A DNA stretch of 9,800 nt from Candidatus Hydrogenedentota bacterium. GTDB taxonomy: Bacteria; Hydrogenedentota; Hydrogenedentia; Hydrogenedentales; SLHB01. This document shows positions 1 to 6,900 of this stretch, piece after piece. Location of the stretch: positions 1-9,800 of the forward strand of contig JAKJDA010000077.1 in assembly GCA_022706165.1 (NCBI GenBank), given 5' to 3'. Below the pieces are notes generated by a model. It saw only the letters and a program-made list of their open reading frames with translations, was not told where the DNA came from and searched no databases. Every line of letters begins with the position of its first letter. The stretch's first letter is position 1. The position numbers and the translations under genes are program-made.

Positions 1-422
1 GGCAGCACGCGAGAGAGAAACGCATCGCGCCGCCGTTGCCGCCACCCGCTGACAACGTCGTAGCCCTCGTCGAGTTTCGCGAGAAGCGCCGGAATATCCT
101 CGGGGTCGTTCTGCAGGTCGCCGTCCATCATGACAACCACCTCGCCCCGGGCGTATTCGATGCCCGCTTGCAATGCGGCGGTTTGGCCGAAGTTGCGCCG
201 GAAATGCAGCGCGCGGATGGACGGGTCCTTTGCCGCCAATGCGTTGACCGCCTCGCGCGTGCCGTCGGCGCTGCCGTCGTTCACGAGGAGAATCTCGACG
301 CGGCGATCGATGTTCGCGACGGCCCGCAACAGGGCGTCATGCAACGGCGCGATATTTTCTCGCTCATTGTACAGCGGCACAACAATCGAGACGCCCACGG
401 ACGTCGGCTCAGCCACTTCCAC
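1..422 (-). CDS. GT2 family polyprenyl-phosphate sugar synthase (DPM1-like), C-terminus off window
   Basis: About 140 N-terminal residues are visible, beginning MEVAEPTSVGVSIVVPLYNE and running off the left edge. The fold is GT-A family 2: the nucleotide-binding strand SIVVPLYNERENI lies near residues 10-22, VNDGSADGT around 48-56, NFGQTAALQAGI around 77-88, and the metal-binding MDGDLQNDP around 99-107, followed by YDVVSGWRQRRRD. The DGDLQNDP and VSGWR motifs are typical of dolichol/undecaprenol-phosphate mannosyl- or glucosyltransferases, which move a sugar from a nucleotide sugar to a polyprenyl phosphate at the cytoplasmic membrane face. Whether C-terminal membrane helices follow cannot be seen. 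The GTG start is chosen because a strong Shine-Dalgarno lies 7 nt upstream and an in-frame TAA lies 66 nt upstream (489-491) with no ATG between. A second in-frame GTG (414-416) is less well placed. The gene lies 135 nt downstream of the GT-C gene in the same direction. The donor sugar is not predictable. Confidence 0.93.
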   Translation of the reverse strand, partial: MEVAEPTSVGVSIVVPLYNERENIAPLHDALLRAVANIDRRVEILLVNDGSADGTREAVNALAAKDPSIRALHFRRNFGQTAALQAGIEYARGEVVVMMDGDLQNDPEDIPALLAKLDEGYDVVSGWRQRRRDAFLSRVL

Positions 423-429
423 GCGCCAG

Positions 430-438
430 CCTCCTCCC
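430..438 (-). promoter_or_regulatory. Shine-Dalgarno site that sets the GTG start of the GT2 gene
   Basis: On the minus strand this reads GGGAGGAGG, 7 nt before the GTG at 420-422. The strength and spacing favour this GTG over the second in-frame GTG six bases further on. No ATG occurs in this frame between the upstream stop and the conserved core. Confidence 0.75.
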
Positions 439-496
439 TTGAATCGCGCCGGGACAGGTTGATGCGCCTTGGTCCGCGGCGGCGTTGCTTACCGAC

Positions 497-525
497 GTTA
501 TACTCAAATCGTCACGATGAATAAA
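497..525 (-). promoter_or_regulatory. Candidate sigma-70-type promoter for the GT2 gene with a palindrome in its spacer
   Basis: On the minus strand a TTTATT -35 (520-525) is followed after 17 nt by a TATAAC -10 (497-502, five of six consensus bases). It lies in the 135-nt gap after the GT-C stop and would give a leader of roughly 70 nt before the GTG. The -35 is weak. The spacer contains the perfect 11-base palindrome ATCGTCACGAT (508-518), which could be an operator. Read-through from the GT-C gene could also express GT2. Confidence 0.35.
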
Positions 526-557
526 GAAGTCTCCCTGGCGACGAGGGCCTTGCGCCA

Positions 558-3200
558 TCAAGGCAACTCGTCGTGGGGGGGGCGATCGGCCTGCGTGAAC
601 GGTGTGGGGCGGCCCCTGCCTTCCAGTTGCACGTTGTCCAGCCACACGATTCCTTGCGGGCCGTGCAGATTCAGCATGAGCCCGGCGTTTCGTGCGTCTG
701 CAGGGATATTCACCCCAGGCCGGAGCTGGAACACGCACGATTGCCAGTCTCGCGTTCCGCCAAGCGCCAAGAGGACTTTGTCAAACGGTTCTCCTTTTGC
801 ATCTGTGCCGGCGATTCCCAGCGTCATCGGATTGTCGAACAAATCCACATCCTTCATCTTTAGGCACAGCGAGAGGGTGTATTCCTGAAGGGGATCGAAC
901 GTCAACCCTTGGCGATCAGCGCTGAGTTGAAGGCCGTCGACGAAAACCTCGCCGTGATATCCAGAAGCGCACCGGAGTTCCACGGCGAACGAGTCGGAAA
1001 CCGCGTCCGAGGGCGTTTGCACGCGGAGGGCGAGCGGGGCCCACGCGCCGATTCCAGGACATACGACTGCGTTTTCTCGCGGCTCTCCGGAAGCGGTGCG
1101 CCATGTTACGGCGAGCGTAAGTTGATCGGGCGCCGGGGCTTTTCCTTGCGCGGAGACGTCGATGACGTCTCCCGGAAAAAACGAGTGCGGCAAGGCTTGA
1201 CGCAGGATGGCCGGTTGGTCCAATGCGCGCAGGGCCAGGGAATAGCGGCCGACGGCGGCATCAAATGCGCGCGAGACTGTCCGCGCGTCGTGGCTTGTCC
1301 ATCCGACAGGCAACGCGTCTTTCCACGATTCAAGGTCGCCGTTGCGCAGACGGCATGGCGACTGCCGGAAGGGAATGACCATTCGCGCCGAGGTGATTTC
1401 GGGCACATGGATTCGGAGGGCATGCTCGCCGTCAAAGGCTTCGTTCTTGCCCGTCACGGCGAGCGGTCCGCCGGCGATGGCGCCCGCTTTGTCGCCCTCG
1501 AAGCCGCCCCACCACGCCTGATTGGCCGTCGGCGCCCCGAGGGTTCGCACGTTGACGACGCGAAACGCCCGTTTTTCCATGCCCACATTGTCGAGTCGCG
1601 CCAGAAATTCCGGGCGGAACTCCTGGTCGGTTATTGAAATGAAATATATGGATGACATGGGATGTCGTTCGAGAATCTGGTTTAGGTTCGCGGTCTTGAG
1701 CACGCCCGCTCCGTAGTAGGGTTGCACGGCGAAAAGCGTCGCCGCGCTGTTGGACAAGAATCGCCGCAGGTAGAAGTCCATGGGATAGGCGATCTCCCAC
1801 ATCCTGTCTTCGGCAATGGCATAGACCAGGACATCGTCGGACGTCATGCGTTGCGCGATGCATTGCGCGGCGCCCTTCCAATCGCCGTGCCAGTAGTCGC
1901 GTTCGCGTTCCGCCGATGCGCGGGAGAACGCAGACACCGTTTGCGGCGCTGCGATGGCGAGGACAATGCCCAACGCGACAAGCGCGGTTGCGTGACACCA
2001 GCCGTTATTGGGCCTGGGGGGTAAGCCCGCACGCGTCTGGAATTTACGCACGCCCCAGCGAACGGCTTCTCCGGCGAGAAAGACGATATCCGTAAGTCCA
2101 AACGCCAAGGAGATCATCGCAGCCGGGAGGAGCGGCGAGAAATAGCGTGCGCCATAGAAATGCGGCGAGGTGACGAAGAAGAAGGGAAGCGGCATCAAGA
2201 CGTGTAGGCCCGTGAGAAGGGCGGCCATGGACCTATGCCGCACCCAGAGCCGGAGAAGTCCCCATGCGCCGAGTCCTGCCAGGATGTATTGCCAATGCAG
2301 CGGCCATTGCCGGAAAAAATCGGCGTAGTACTGCAAATATTGCTTCCAATCCAGGCGGAAAATTTCTTCTGCCGGCTTGGCAAGTTGTGCGGTGGAATCG
2401 TCGGCGGCAGAGGCGCTATCCGCTGGTGGGTGGGGCGCGGCGGCCGCAGCCGCTTCGCCCAGGTTTCTTTCGATGGGGCTAATCAATCCCGTGGGGAAGT
2501 AGCCCAACGCAAGGGTGACGGCTCCGAAGCCTGACATCCCCAGCGCGCCAAACAGGATTAACGCGATGAGCCGGCGCATCCGGCGTCCGTACGTGAGCGA
2601 GGTCCGCGTGCACAGAAGCCATGGAACCGCGCCGGCAAGCAACGCCGCATAGAACGGCAACATGAAAAGATGCGATAAGATGCCCGCGGCGCTGGCCAGT
2701 GCGAACAGGACCCAGTTCAAGACTCCGCCAGCGACGAGGGCGCGGTGCAGCAGCCATAGCATCAGCAGGCCCGCCAACATCATCAAGGCGTAAAAGCGCG
2801 CTTCCCGGCTGAAAAAGACGTGGAATTCGCATGTTGCCAACAGCAACGCGCCGACAAGCCCTGCCGTGCGGCCGTGCAGCGAACGCAACACGAAGTAGAG
2901 GGCAAGCACGCCCAAGACCCCGCACACGACGCTCGGAAATCGCAAGGCGGCCTCGGTGTCGCCAAGGTGCAACGCCAGATGTCCCAGCACGAAGTAGAGC
3001 GGATAGGGACAGTGAACGAGCGTTTCCGAGAAGGGCTTGGTGGAGCCTTCCCATGTCCGGATTTCATCGACCCAGTAGCTGCCTTGAAGGTCCTCGACGC
3101 GCAACGCAGCGGCTAGAAATAGAATCAACAGCAGCGCCAGCACGGTTCCTGTCCTGTGCGGCTGGCGCGGGTTGCGGTCGGATAATGGCGAGTCTGTCAT
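558..3200 (-). CDS. PMT/ArnT-like GT-C membrane glycosyltransferase with C-terminal jelly-roll domains
   Basis: This is an 880-residue integral membrane protein. Residues about 17-422 hold roughly 11 hydrophobic helices in a GT-C arrangement. The first periplasmic loop contains YWVDE (D45, E46), the position of the catalytic acidic residue in PMT_2/GT39/GT83-type enzymes. It is followed by CPYPLYFVLGHLAL near 64-77 and SREARFYALM near 131-140, both typical of this family. These enzymes take a sugar from a polyprenyl-phosphate carrier and add it to a periplasmic acceptor. Residues 248-279 form an Ala/Pro/Ser-rich low-complexity loop. Residues 423-560 look like the usual periplasmic alpha/beta domain (DWKGAAQCIAQ, DDVLVY). 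Residues about 562-868 resemble carbohydrate-binding jelly rolls: NGDLESW...LPVGW around 620-634, VFVDGLQLS at 752-760 and VWLDNVQLEGRGRPTPF at 852-868. The ATG has AAAGGAG 10 nt upstream. The donor, acceptor and role (protein, lipid or glycan modification) are unknown. The GT2 gene downstream may supply the carrier-linked sugar. Confidence 0.86.
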   Translation of the reverse strand: MTDSPLSDRNPRQPHRTGTVLALLLILFLAAALRVEDLQGSYWVDEIRTWEGSTKPFSETLVHCPYPLYFVLGHLALHLGDTEAALRFPSVVCGVLGVLALYFVLRSLHGRTAGLVGALLLATCEFHVFFSREARFYALMMLAGLLMLWLLHRALVAGGVLNWVLFALASAAGILSHLFMLPFYAALLAGAVPWLLCTRTSLTYGRRMRRLIALILFGALGMSGFGAVTLALGYFPTGLISPIERNLGEAAAAAAPHPPADSASAADDSTAQLAKPAEEIFRLDWKQYLQYYADFFRQWPLHWQYILAGLGAWGLLRLWVRHRSMAALLTGLHVLMPLPFFFVTSPHFYGARYFSPLLPAAMISLAFGLTDIVFLAGEAVRWGVRKFQTRAGLPPRPNNGWCHATALVALGIVLAIAAPQTVSAFSRASAERERDYWHGDWKGAAQCIAQRMTSDDVLVYAIAEDRMWEIAYPMDFYLRRFLSNSAATLFAVQPYYGAGVLKTANLNQILERHPMSSIYFISITDQEFRPEFLARLDNVGMEKRAFRVVNVRTLGAPTANQAWWGGFEGDKAGAIAGGPLAVTGKNEAFDGEHALRIHVPEITSARMVIPFRQSPCRLRNGDLESWKDALPVGWTSHDARTVSRAFDAAVGRYSLALRALDQPAILRQALPHSFFPGDVIDVSAQGKAPAPDQLTLAVTWRTASGEPRENAVVCPGIGAWAPLALRVQTPSDAVSDSFAVELRCASGYHGEVFVDGLQLSADRQGLTFDPLQEYTLSLCLKMKDVDLFDNPMTLGIAGTDAKGEPFDKVLLALGGTRDWQSCVFQLRPGVNIPADARNAGLMLNLHGPQGIVWLDNVQLEGRGRPTPFTQADRPPHDELP

Positions 3201-3258
3201 GGGGAGCGCGCTCCTTTCGCTCGGGTCGCCACGGGCACGATGCGGACGTCACAAAGTG

Positions 3259-3287
3259 ATCTAACGCAATCGCGCGCAAGAGTGCAA
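3259..3287 (-). promoter_or_regulatory. Weak candidate promoter for the GT-C gene
   Basis: On the minus strand TTGCAC (3282-3287) is separated by 17 nt from TTAGAT (3259-3264). Each box matches only three of six consensus bases, but position and spacing suit transcription toward the GT-C start at 3200. No better sigma-70-like pair was noticed in this stretch. Confidence 0.2.
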
Positions 3288-3352
3288 CAAAACGAATGCC
3301 AGCCCCCCCGCAGTCAAGAATCGATCCAGCTGCGTGCGCGAATGCCCCTTGT

Positions 3353-3385
3353 GCGCCCGGCTTTCTCGCCGGGATGTCCGGGCGC
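3353..3385. repeat. Palindromic intergenic element with two mutually exclusive hairpins
   Basis: GCGCCCGG (3353-3360) is perfectly complementary to CCGGGCGC (3378-3385). Within it, CCCGGC (3356-3361) also pairs perfectly with GCCGGG (3368-3373) across a 6-nt loop, so the left arm can form either stem. No T-run follows on either strand, so it is a poor intrinsic terminator. It resembles REP-like dispersed palindromes, but only one copy is in the window, so that identity is inference. Confidence 0.5.
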
Positions 3386-3541
3386 TGCGTCCACGCTCTT
3401 TGGGTTCAAGGCAGCCTTACGGTATGGGAGATTTGGGGCCGTTCCGATCTCGGGAGGTGAAGGCGAAATAGCGCGTCAAGCGGGAAAACGTGATGCATGC
3501 GGGGCAAGAAGTGTGGCGGAAATCCTGAGCGAATGCTTTGC

Positions 3542-3570
3542 TTGAACCAGAAGATTTTTTTTGATATGCT
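3542..3570 (+). promoter_or_regulatory. rpsT promoter, extended -10 type
   Basis: TTGAAC (3542-3547) is followed by a 17-nt spacer and TATGCT (3565-3570). A TG one base before the -10 (3562-3563) makes it an extended -10 promoter. Transcription would start near 3577, giving a leader of about 58 nt before the rpsT ATG. This is the best-matching sigma-70-like promoter in the window, as expected for a ribosomal protein gene. Confidence 0.75.
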
Positions 3571-3609
3571 CTTGCCTTGTTTGGGAAGCGTAATTCACGT
3601 ATTGGCAAG
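3571..3609 (+). promoter_or_regulatory. Inverted repeat in the rpsT leader
   Basis: CTTGCC (3571-3576) and GGCAAG (3604-3609) are perfect complements separated by 27 nt, covering the predicted transcription start and most of the 5' leader. The stem ends about 11 nt before the GGAGAG Shine-Dalgarno. S20 is known to be translationally autoregulated in Escherichia coli; whether this short stem takes part is a guess. The 5' arm could be excluded if transcription starts at 3577. Confidence 0.25.
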
Positions 3610-3634
3610 GGCATGCATCGGAGAGAGCACGGTA

Positions 3635-3895
3635 ATGGCAAACATCAAGTCCCAGGAAAAGCGCATTCGGACCAGTGAACGGGATCGGCTGAAGAACATA
3701 TCGGTCAAATCGCGTATGAAGACGTACGTGAAACAGGCGATGGCCGCCATCGAGTCCAAGGATGCGGGCAAGGTAAAGACGACTGTGCCGGAAGCCCTTT
3801 CCGAGATTGATCGTGCGGTTTCCAAAGGCGTTATTCACGCCAACAGCGGCGCTCGCAAAAAGTCCACGCTTCAGCGTCTTGCGGGCTCTCTCTAG
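3635..3895 (+). CDS. rpsT: 30S ribosomal protein S20
   Basis: This encodes an 86-residue basic protein, the usual length for bacterial S20. It begins MANIKSQEKRIRTSERDRLKN and ends with the conserved HANSGARKKSTLQRLAGSL. S20 binds 16S rRNA helices early in 30S assembly. The protein is almost entirely helical with many Lys/Arg residues, as in the family. The frame is open upstream to 3497, but the MANIKS start is clear from family conservation, the GGAGAGAG ribosome binding site about 7 nt before the ATG, and a promoter that lies inside the upstream open frame. It is a single-gene transcription unit: its own promoter is at 3542-3570 and an intrinsic terminator follows at 3916-3948. It is convergent with the large - strand gene that ends at 3967. 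Confidence 0.98.
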   Translation: MANIKSQEKRIRTSERDRLKNISVKSRMKTYVKQAMAAIESKDAGKVKTTVPEALSEIDRAVSKGVIHANSGARKKSTLQRLAGSL

Positions 3896-3915
3896 CTCTT
3901 GAATTCGTCTTTGCG

Positions 3916-3948
3916 CCGCTCGCTTCTTCATGAAGCGGGCGGTTTTTT
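3916..3948 (+). terminator. Intrinsic terminator of rpsT
   Basis: An 11-bp stem (3916-3926 with 3932-3942, one G-U pair) with loop TTCAT is followed directly by six T residues (3943-3948). It begins 20 nt after the rpsT stop. On the minus strand the G-U pair becomes a C-A mismatch and no T-run follows, so it is not a convincing bidirectional terminator for the convergent gene. Confidence 0.93.
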
Positions 3949-3966
3949 GTGTCTTGACGGCGCGCT

Positions 3967-6900
3967 TCAGCGGCGCAGGGCCTTGATGAGTTCGAGGAGG
4001 CGCCCCGCGGTGTCGTAGTAGCGGATGATCCCTTCCTTGTCGATGAGAAGAACTTGGGGAAGGTATTGGATGCGATACCGCTCGAAAGTCAGGAAGGGTT
4101 TGGCGTCGACGCCGACGAGGAAGTCGATTCCGAGTTGACGGGCATAAGCCTTGGCGTCTGCGGCATCGACATTGCCGTCGTGGATGCCGATGAAAACAAC
4201 GTCGTCGATGGTTCGCATGGACCGATGCAGCGTTCGCAGAACTTCGATCTCGTTCAGGGCGCGTCCCGTGGCCGCGAAACCTCCCCAAAACATCAGGACA
4301 ATCACGTTCCCTTTGAGGCTGGCCAGCGTGGCCGGTTGGCCGTTGAACCATGCGTCGCAGGCGATCTCGGGAGCCGGCTTGTCCACGAGTCGCGCCAACT
4401 GATTTTCGGTTGCATTGCTATTGTTGGGGCGCATGTCCGGCTCAAAGGCTTCCAGCGTTGCCTCAACGGGCGCAGGGTCGTCTAGGTTCACTTGGAAATC
4501 GGCGCGCAGGAATCTGCGGTTGTGCTCGATCCGGAACGCCGCCGTGCGCCCGGTCGGCGCTTTGTCGAGACCTATTCGGAAGGCCCCGTTCGCATCGGTT
4601 AGGCTCCATACGGGCTGGTCGAGATCGCGCGAGACTATCCAGGCTTCGGTGGCGGGCGTTCCATCCGGACACCGCGCGGAACCAACGATCACGGGCGATG
4701 CCTTGAGTTGGATCGGCGACAACGCAATCTTTTTTTCCTCTCCTACCTGAAGAAGTATGTCGCCAACATCCTTGGTGAGAAAACCGTCCGGCGGAATCGT
4801 GCGCAACCGTCCGTCGCCGGGCGCCACCGCAATGCGGAATGCTCCGCTGGTTTGAGAAATCGTCTCGTTTACGGCGATGTCACGGATAATATAAAGCACC
4901 CGCGCCGCGCCGATGGGTTTGCCGTCGGGCCCTACGACGCTTCCTTCCACAAAGCACGCGGGGCGCAGCCTGAAATCGGCGACGCGGTCGTCCGTGTGCG
5001 CGGGAGAATGGATTTCCGCGGGAGGCGATGGCGCAAACGCAGGATGGCGGGCGATGACGTGGTAGGTTCCGTGTGGAACGGTCATCGTATAATAGCCTTC
5101 AGGGTCGGTCAGCGCGACGGAAGCCTGACGCTGCCCGCTCGCTGTTGTGGCGAACACGGCGACGTGTGCGCGCGCAATCCCCTTGCCGTCTTCTCCGACG
5201 ACGCGCCCGTGGATGGCGATACCGGGGTAGAGCCGGAACGTTTGTTCGGATCCTTCGGCGTTTAGATACGGGATATACTGCTCTGCGTGTTTGCGGTGGG
5301 CCAGCGTGAAACGGACAAAACTTTTGTGGGGAAGATCAACCAGGGATATCACGCCGTCGTCGCCGCTGCGCAGCGAAGGAAAGCCGGCTTCGACAAGGTC
5401 CATCACGGGAACGGAAAATTCGCCGGGGCGCTCGAGCGAACCTATCGCCATGGATTTCACGCGTGCGCCCGCGATTGGCTGTGCCGACGGGTCGATCACT
5501 CGGATGCGGCGCGTCACAGGTTTGGAAAGTGAAAGGGTGAGTTCGGCGTTCCCCGCTACGATGGCGGTAAAGCCCCCTAGAGCCATTCCCTCCTTGCGCG
5601 CCACGAGTTGGACCATGCCGGCGTCGAGGCCGGTAAAGGAGAAGGACCCATCCCCGGAGGTCGCCGCGTGTTGAACGCTATGCTCTTGCACAATCCATAC
5701 AGAGGTTTCGGGGATGCCTTGTCCGGTCTCGTCCTGAACCCGGCCTGAAACCGTAAAAGCCAAGGCCGATATCACGGGCGCCATAACGGCTGAAAAGGCC
5801 ATTATCGCGCGAAAAAGAAAGGTCCGCGGCGTCATCAATGAGTTCTCATGGACTGGCGCCCCCTCCGCGCTTCCGCTGAATGCGCCATGAACCACCGCCG
5901 CGACCATGATCGCATCCGGGCCCAGAACCGTGCGCAAAACGGCCAGCGCCTCGACAACCATCGCCGCATCATCTTGCGAGCAGTACATCACCACGGCTGG
6001 TTTGCCCGCGCGATCGGCTTTGTCGGGAAGTGTTCCTGCAAGCAGGGGGGACTCGTCCCACACGAGCGGTTTTCCGATCAGGGATGTTCCGCCCGTCGCC
6101 CCTGTCAAGATTATCGAGCCTGCTGAAGCGTGCGCGCCAATATCCGCCGCAAACGGCTGCGATGTCGCACATGCCGTTCCGGCCATGGCGATGCAGCGTT
6201 GCGGCACTTGCGGCGCGACGCTGTCCCATACAAAAGAGCCGTCGTTTCGGCTGACCGTTCGCCAGAATAGGACCTCGCTCGACTTCTGGTCGTCGGCGAA
6301 CACGGCGCCGACGGGAGCGCCGGCCAGAGGCTTGCTGGCATCGTCCAAGACGGTTCCTTGGATGGATGCGAGGGGGAACAGCTGGACTTTTGCCTCGGCT
6401 TGCCGCGCATGGACGGCGAAAAGGGCGCCCTCGGGTCTGGAGATATGTTCGGCCATGCCGACGAGGAGGCCGTCCGGCGGGACTTGGGCGACGTTGATGG
6501 CGACGCATCCTTGAGCGTCGGCGAGGCGCCAGCCGAATTGCGCGGGACGAATCAGCGATACGACGACATCCCGCGCAGGCTGCATTGCGGCGTCAACGAT
6601 CTGCACGGTGTACGTGGGAGTCCGGCTGAGCCAGAAAGTCGGCGCCTCGATATCGGCGCCCTTGTCGACGACTAGCTTGATGGCGCTGTTTTCTGGGGGG
6701 AGATAGCCTGCCGGAGCCTGCAGGCGAATGACGTTCTCTCCCGCGACGGTGTTCACGGCATAGGCGCCCGAGGGACCTGTCGTGACGGTGGCCGCCGTGT
6801 TGCCCAGACAGGTCACCGTGATGTGCGCTCCTTCCAGGGGCTTGCCCGAAGCCGCCTCGCATACAAGTCCATGCAAGGCTCCCGCGTGTCCCACGAACAG

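Larger units (their letters stand above)
3201..3634. other. Divergent intergenic region between the GT-C gene and rpsT
   Basis: This 434-nt stretch separates two divergently transcribed genes. I see no convincing coding sequence: a 101-codon plus-strand frame at 3240-3545 has no recognisable motifs and no good ribosome binding site. It holds a weak candidate promoter for the GT-C gene (3259-3287), a compact palindromic element (3353-3385) and the rpsT promoter (3542-3570). The rest of 3386-3540 shows nothing I recognise. Confidence 0.7.

Noticed and set aside
548..565. 6-bp hairpin (GCCTTG / CAAGGC) around the stop of the GT-C gene
   Set aside because: The stem is short and no T-run follows in the direction of transcription, so it is not a credible terminator.
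575..582. Run of eight G (eight C on the coding strand) near the 3' end of the GT-C gene
   Set aside because: It could slip, but a frameshift would alter only the last few residues; shorter C/G runs occur elsewhere in this GC-rich window, so phase variation is not supported.
3403..3409. GGTTCAA resembling a tRNA T-loop
   Set aside because: The flanks do not pair into a T-stem, acceptor stem or anticodon arm, so no tRNA can be drawn.
3240..3545. Plus-strand 101-codon open frame in the intergenic region
   Set aside because: No recognisable domain and no convincing ribosome binding site; it covers palindromic DNA and reads into the rpsT promoter.
3497..3634. Upstream extension of the rpsT reading frame
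   Set aside because: It contains the rpsT promoter and ribosome binding site, and S20 proteins begin with MAN(I/H)KS, so the start is at 3635.
3959..3976. Short inverted repeat at the stop of the large minus-strand gene
   Set aside because: Only four base pairs (GCGC) without a T-run; too weak to call a terminator.
3476..4351. Long minus-strand open frame (291 codons) running over rpsT
   Set aside because: It overlaps rpsT and the end of the large minus-strand gene in another frame, is Arg/Pro-rich without motifs, and is a shadow of GC-rich coding sequence.
5906..6514. Plus-strand 202-codon open frame opposite the fused-paralogue gene
   Set aside because: It is antisense to a gene with clear repeats and domains and shows no motif of its own; a codon-bias shadow.
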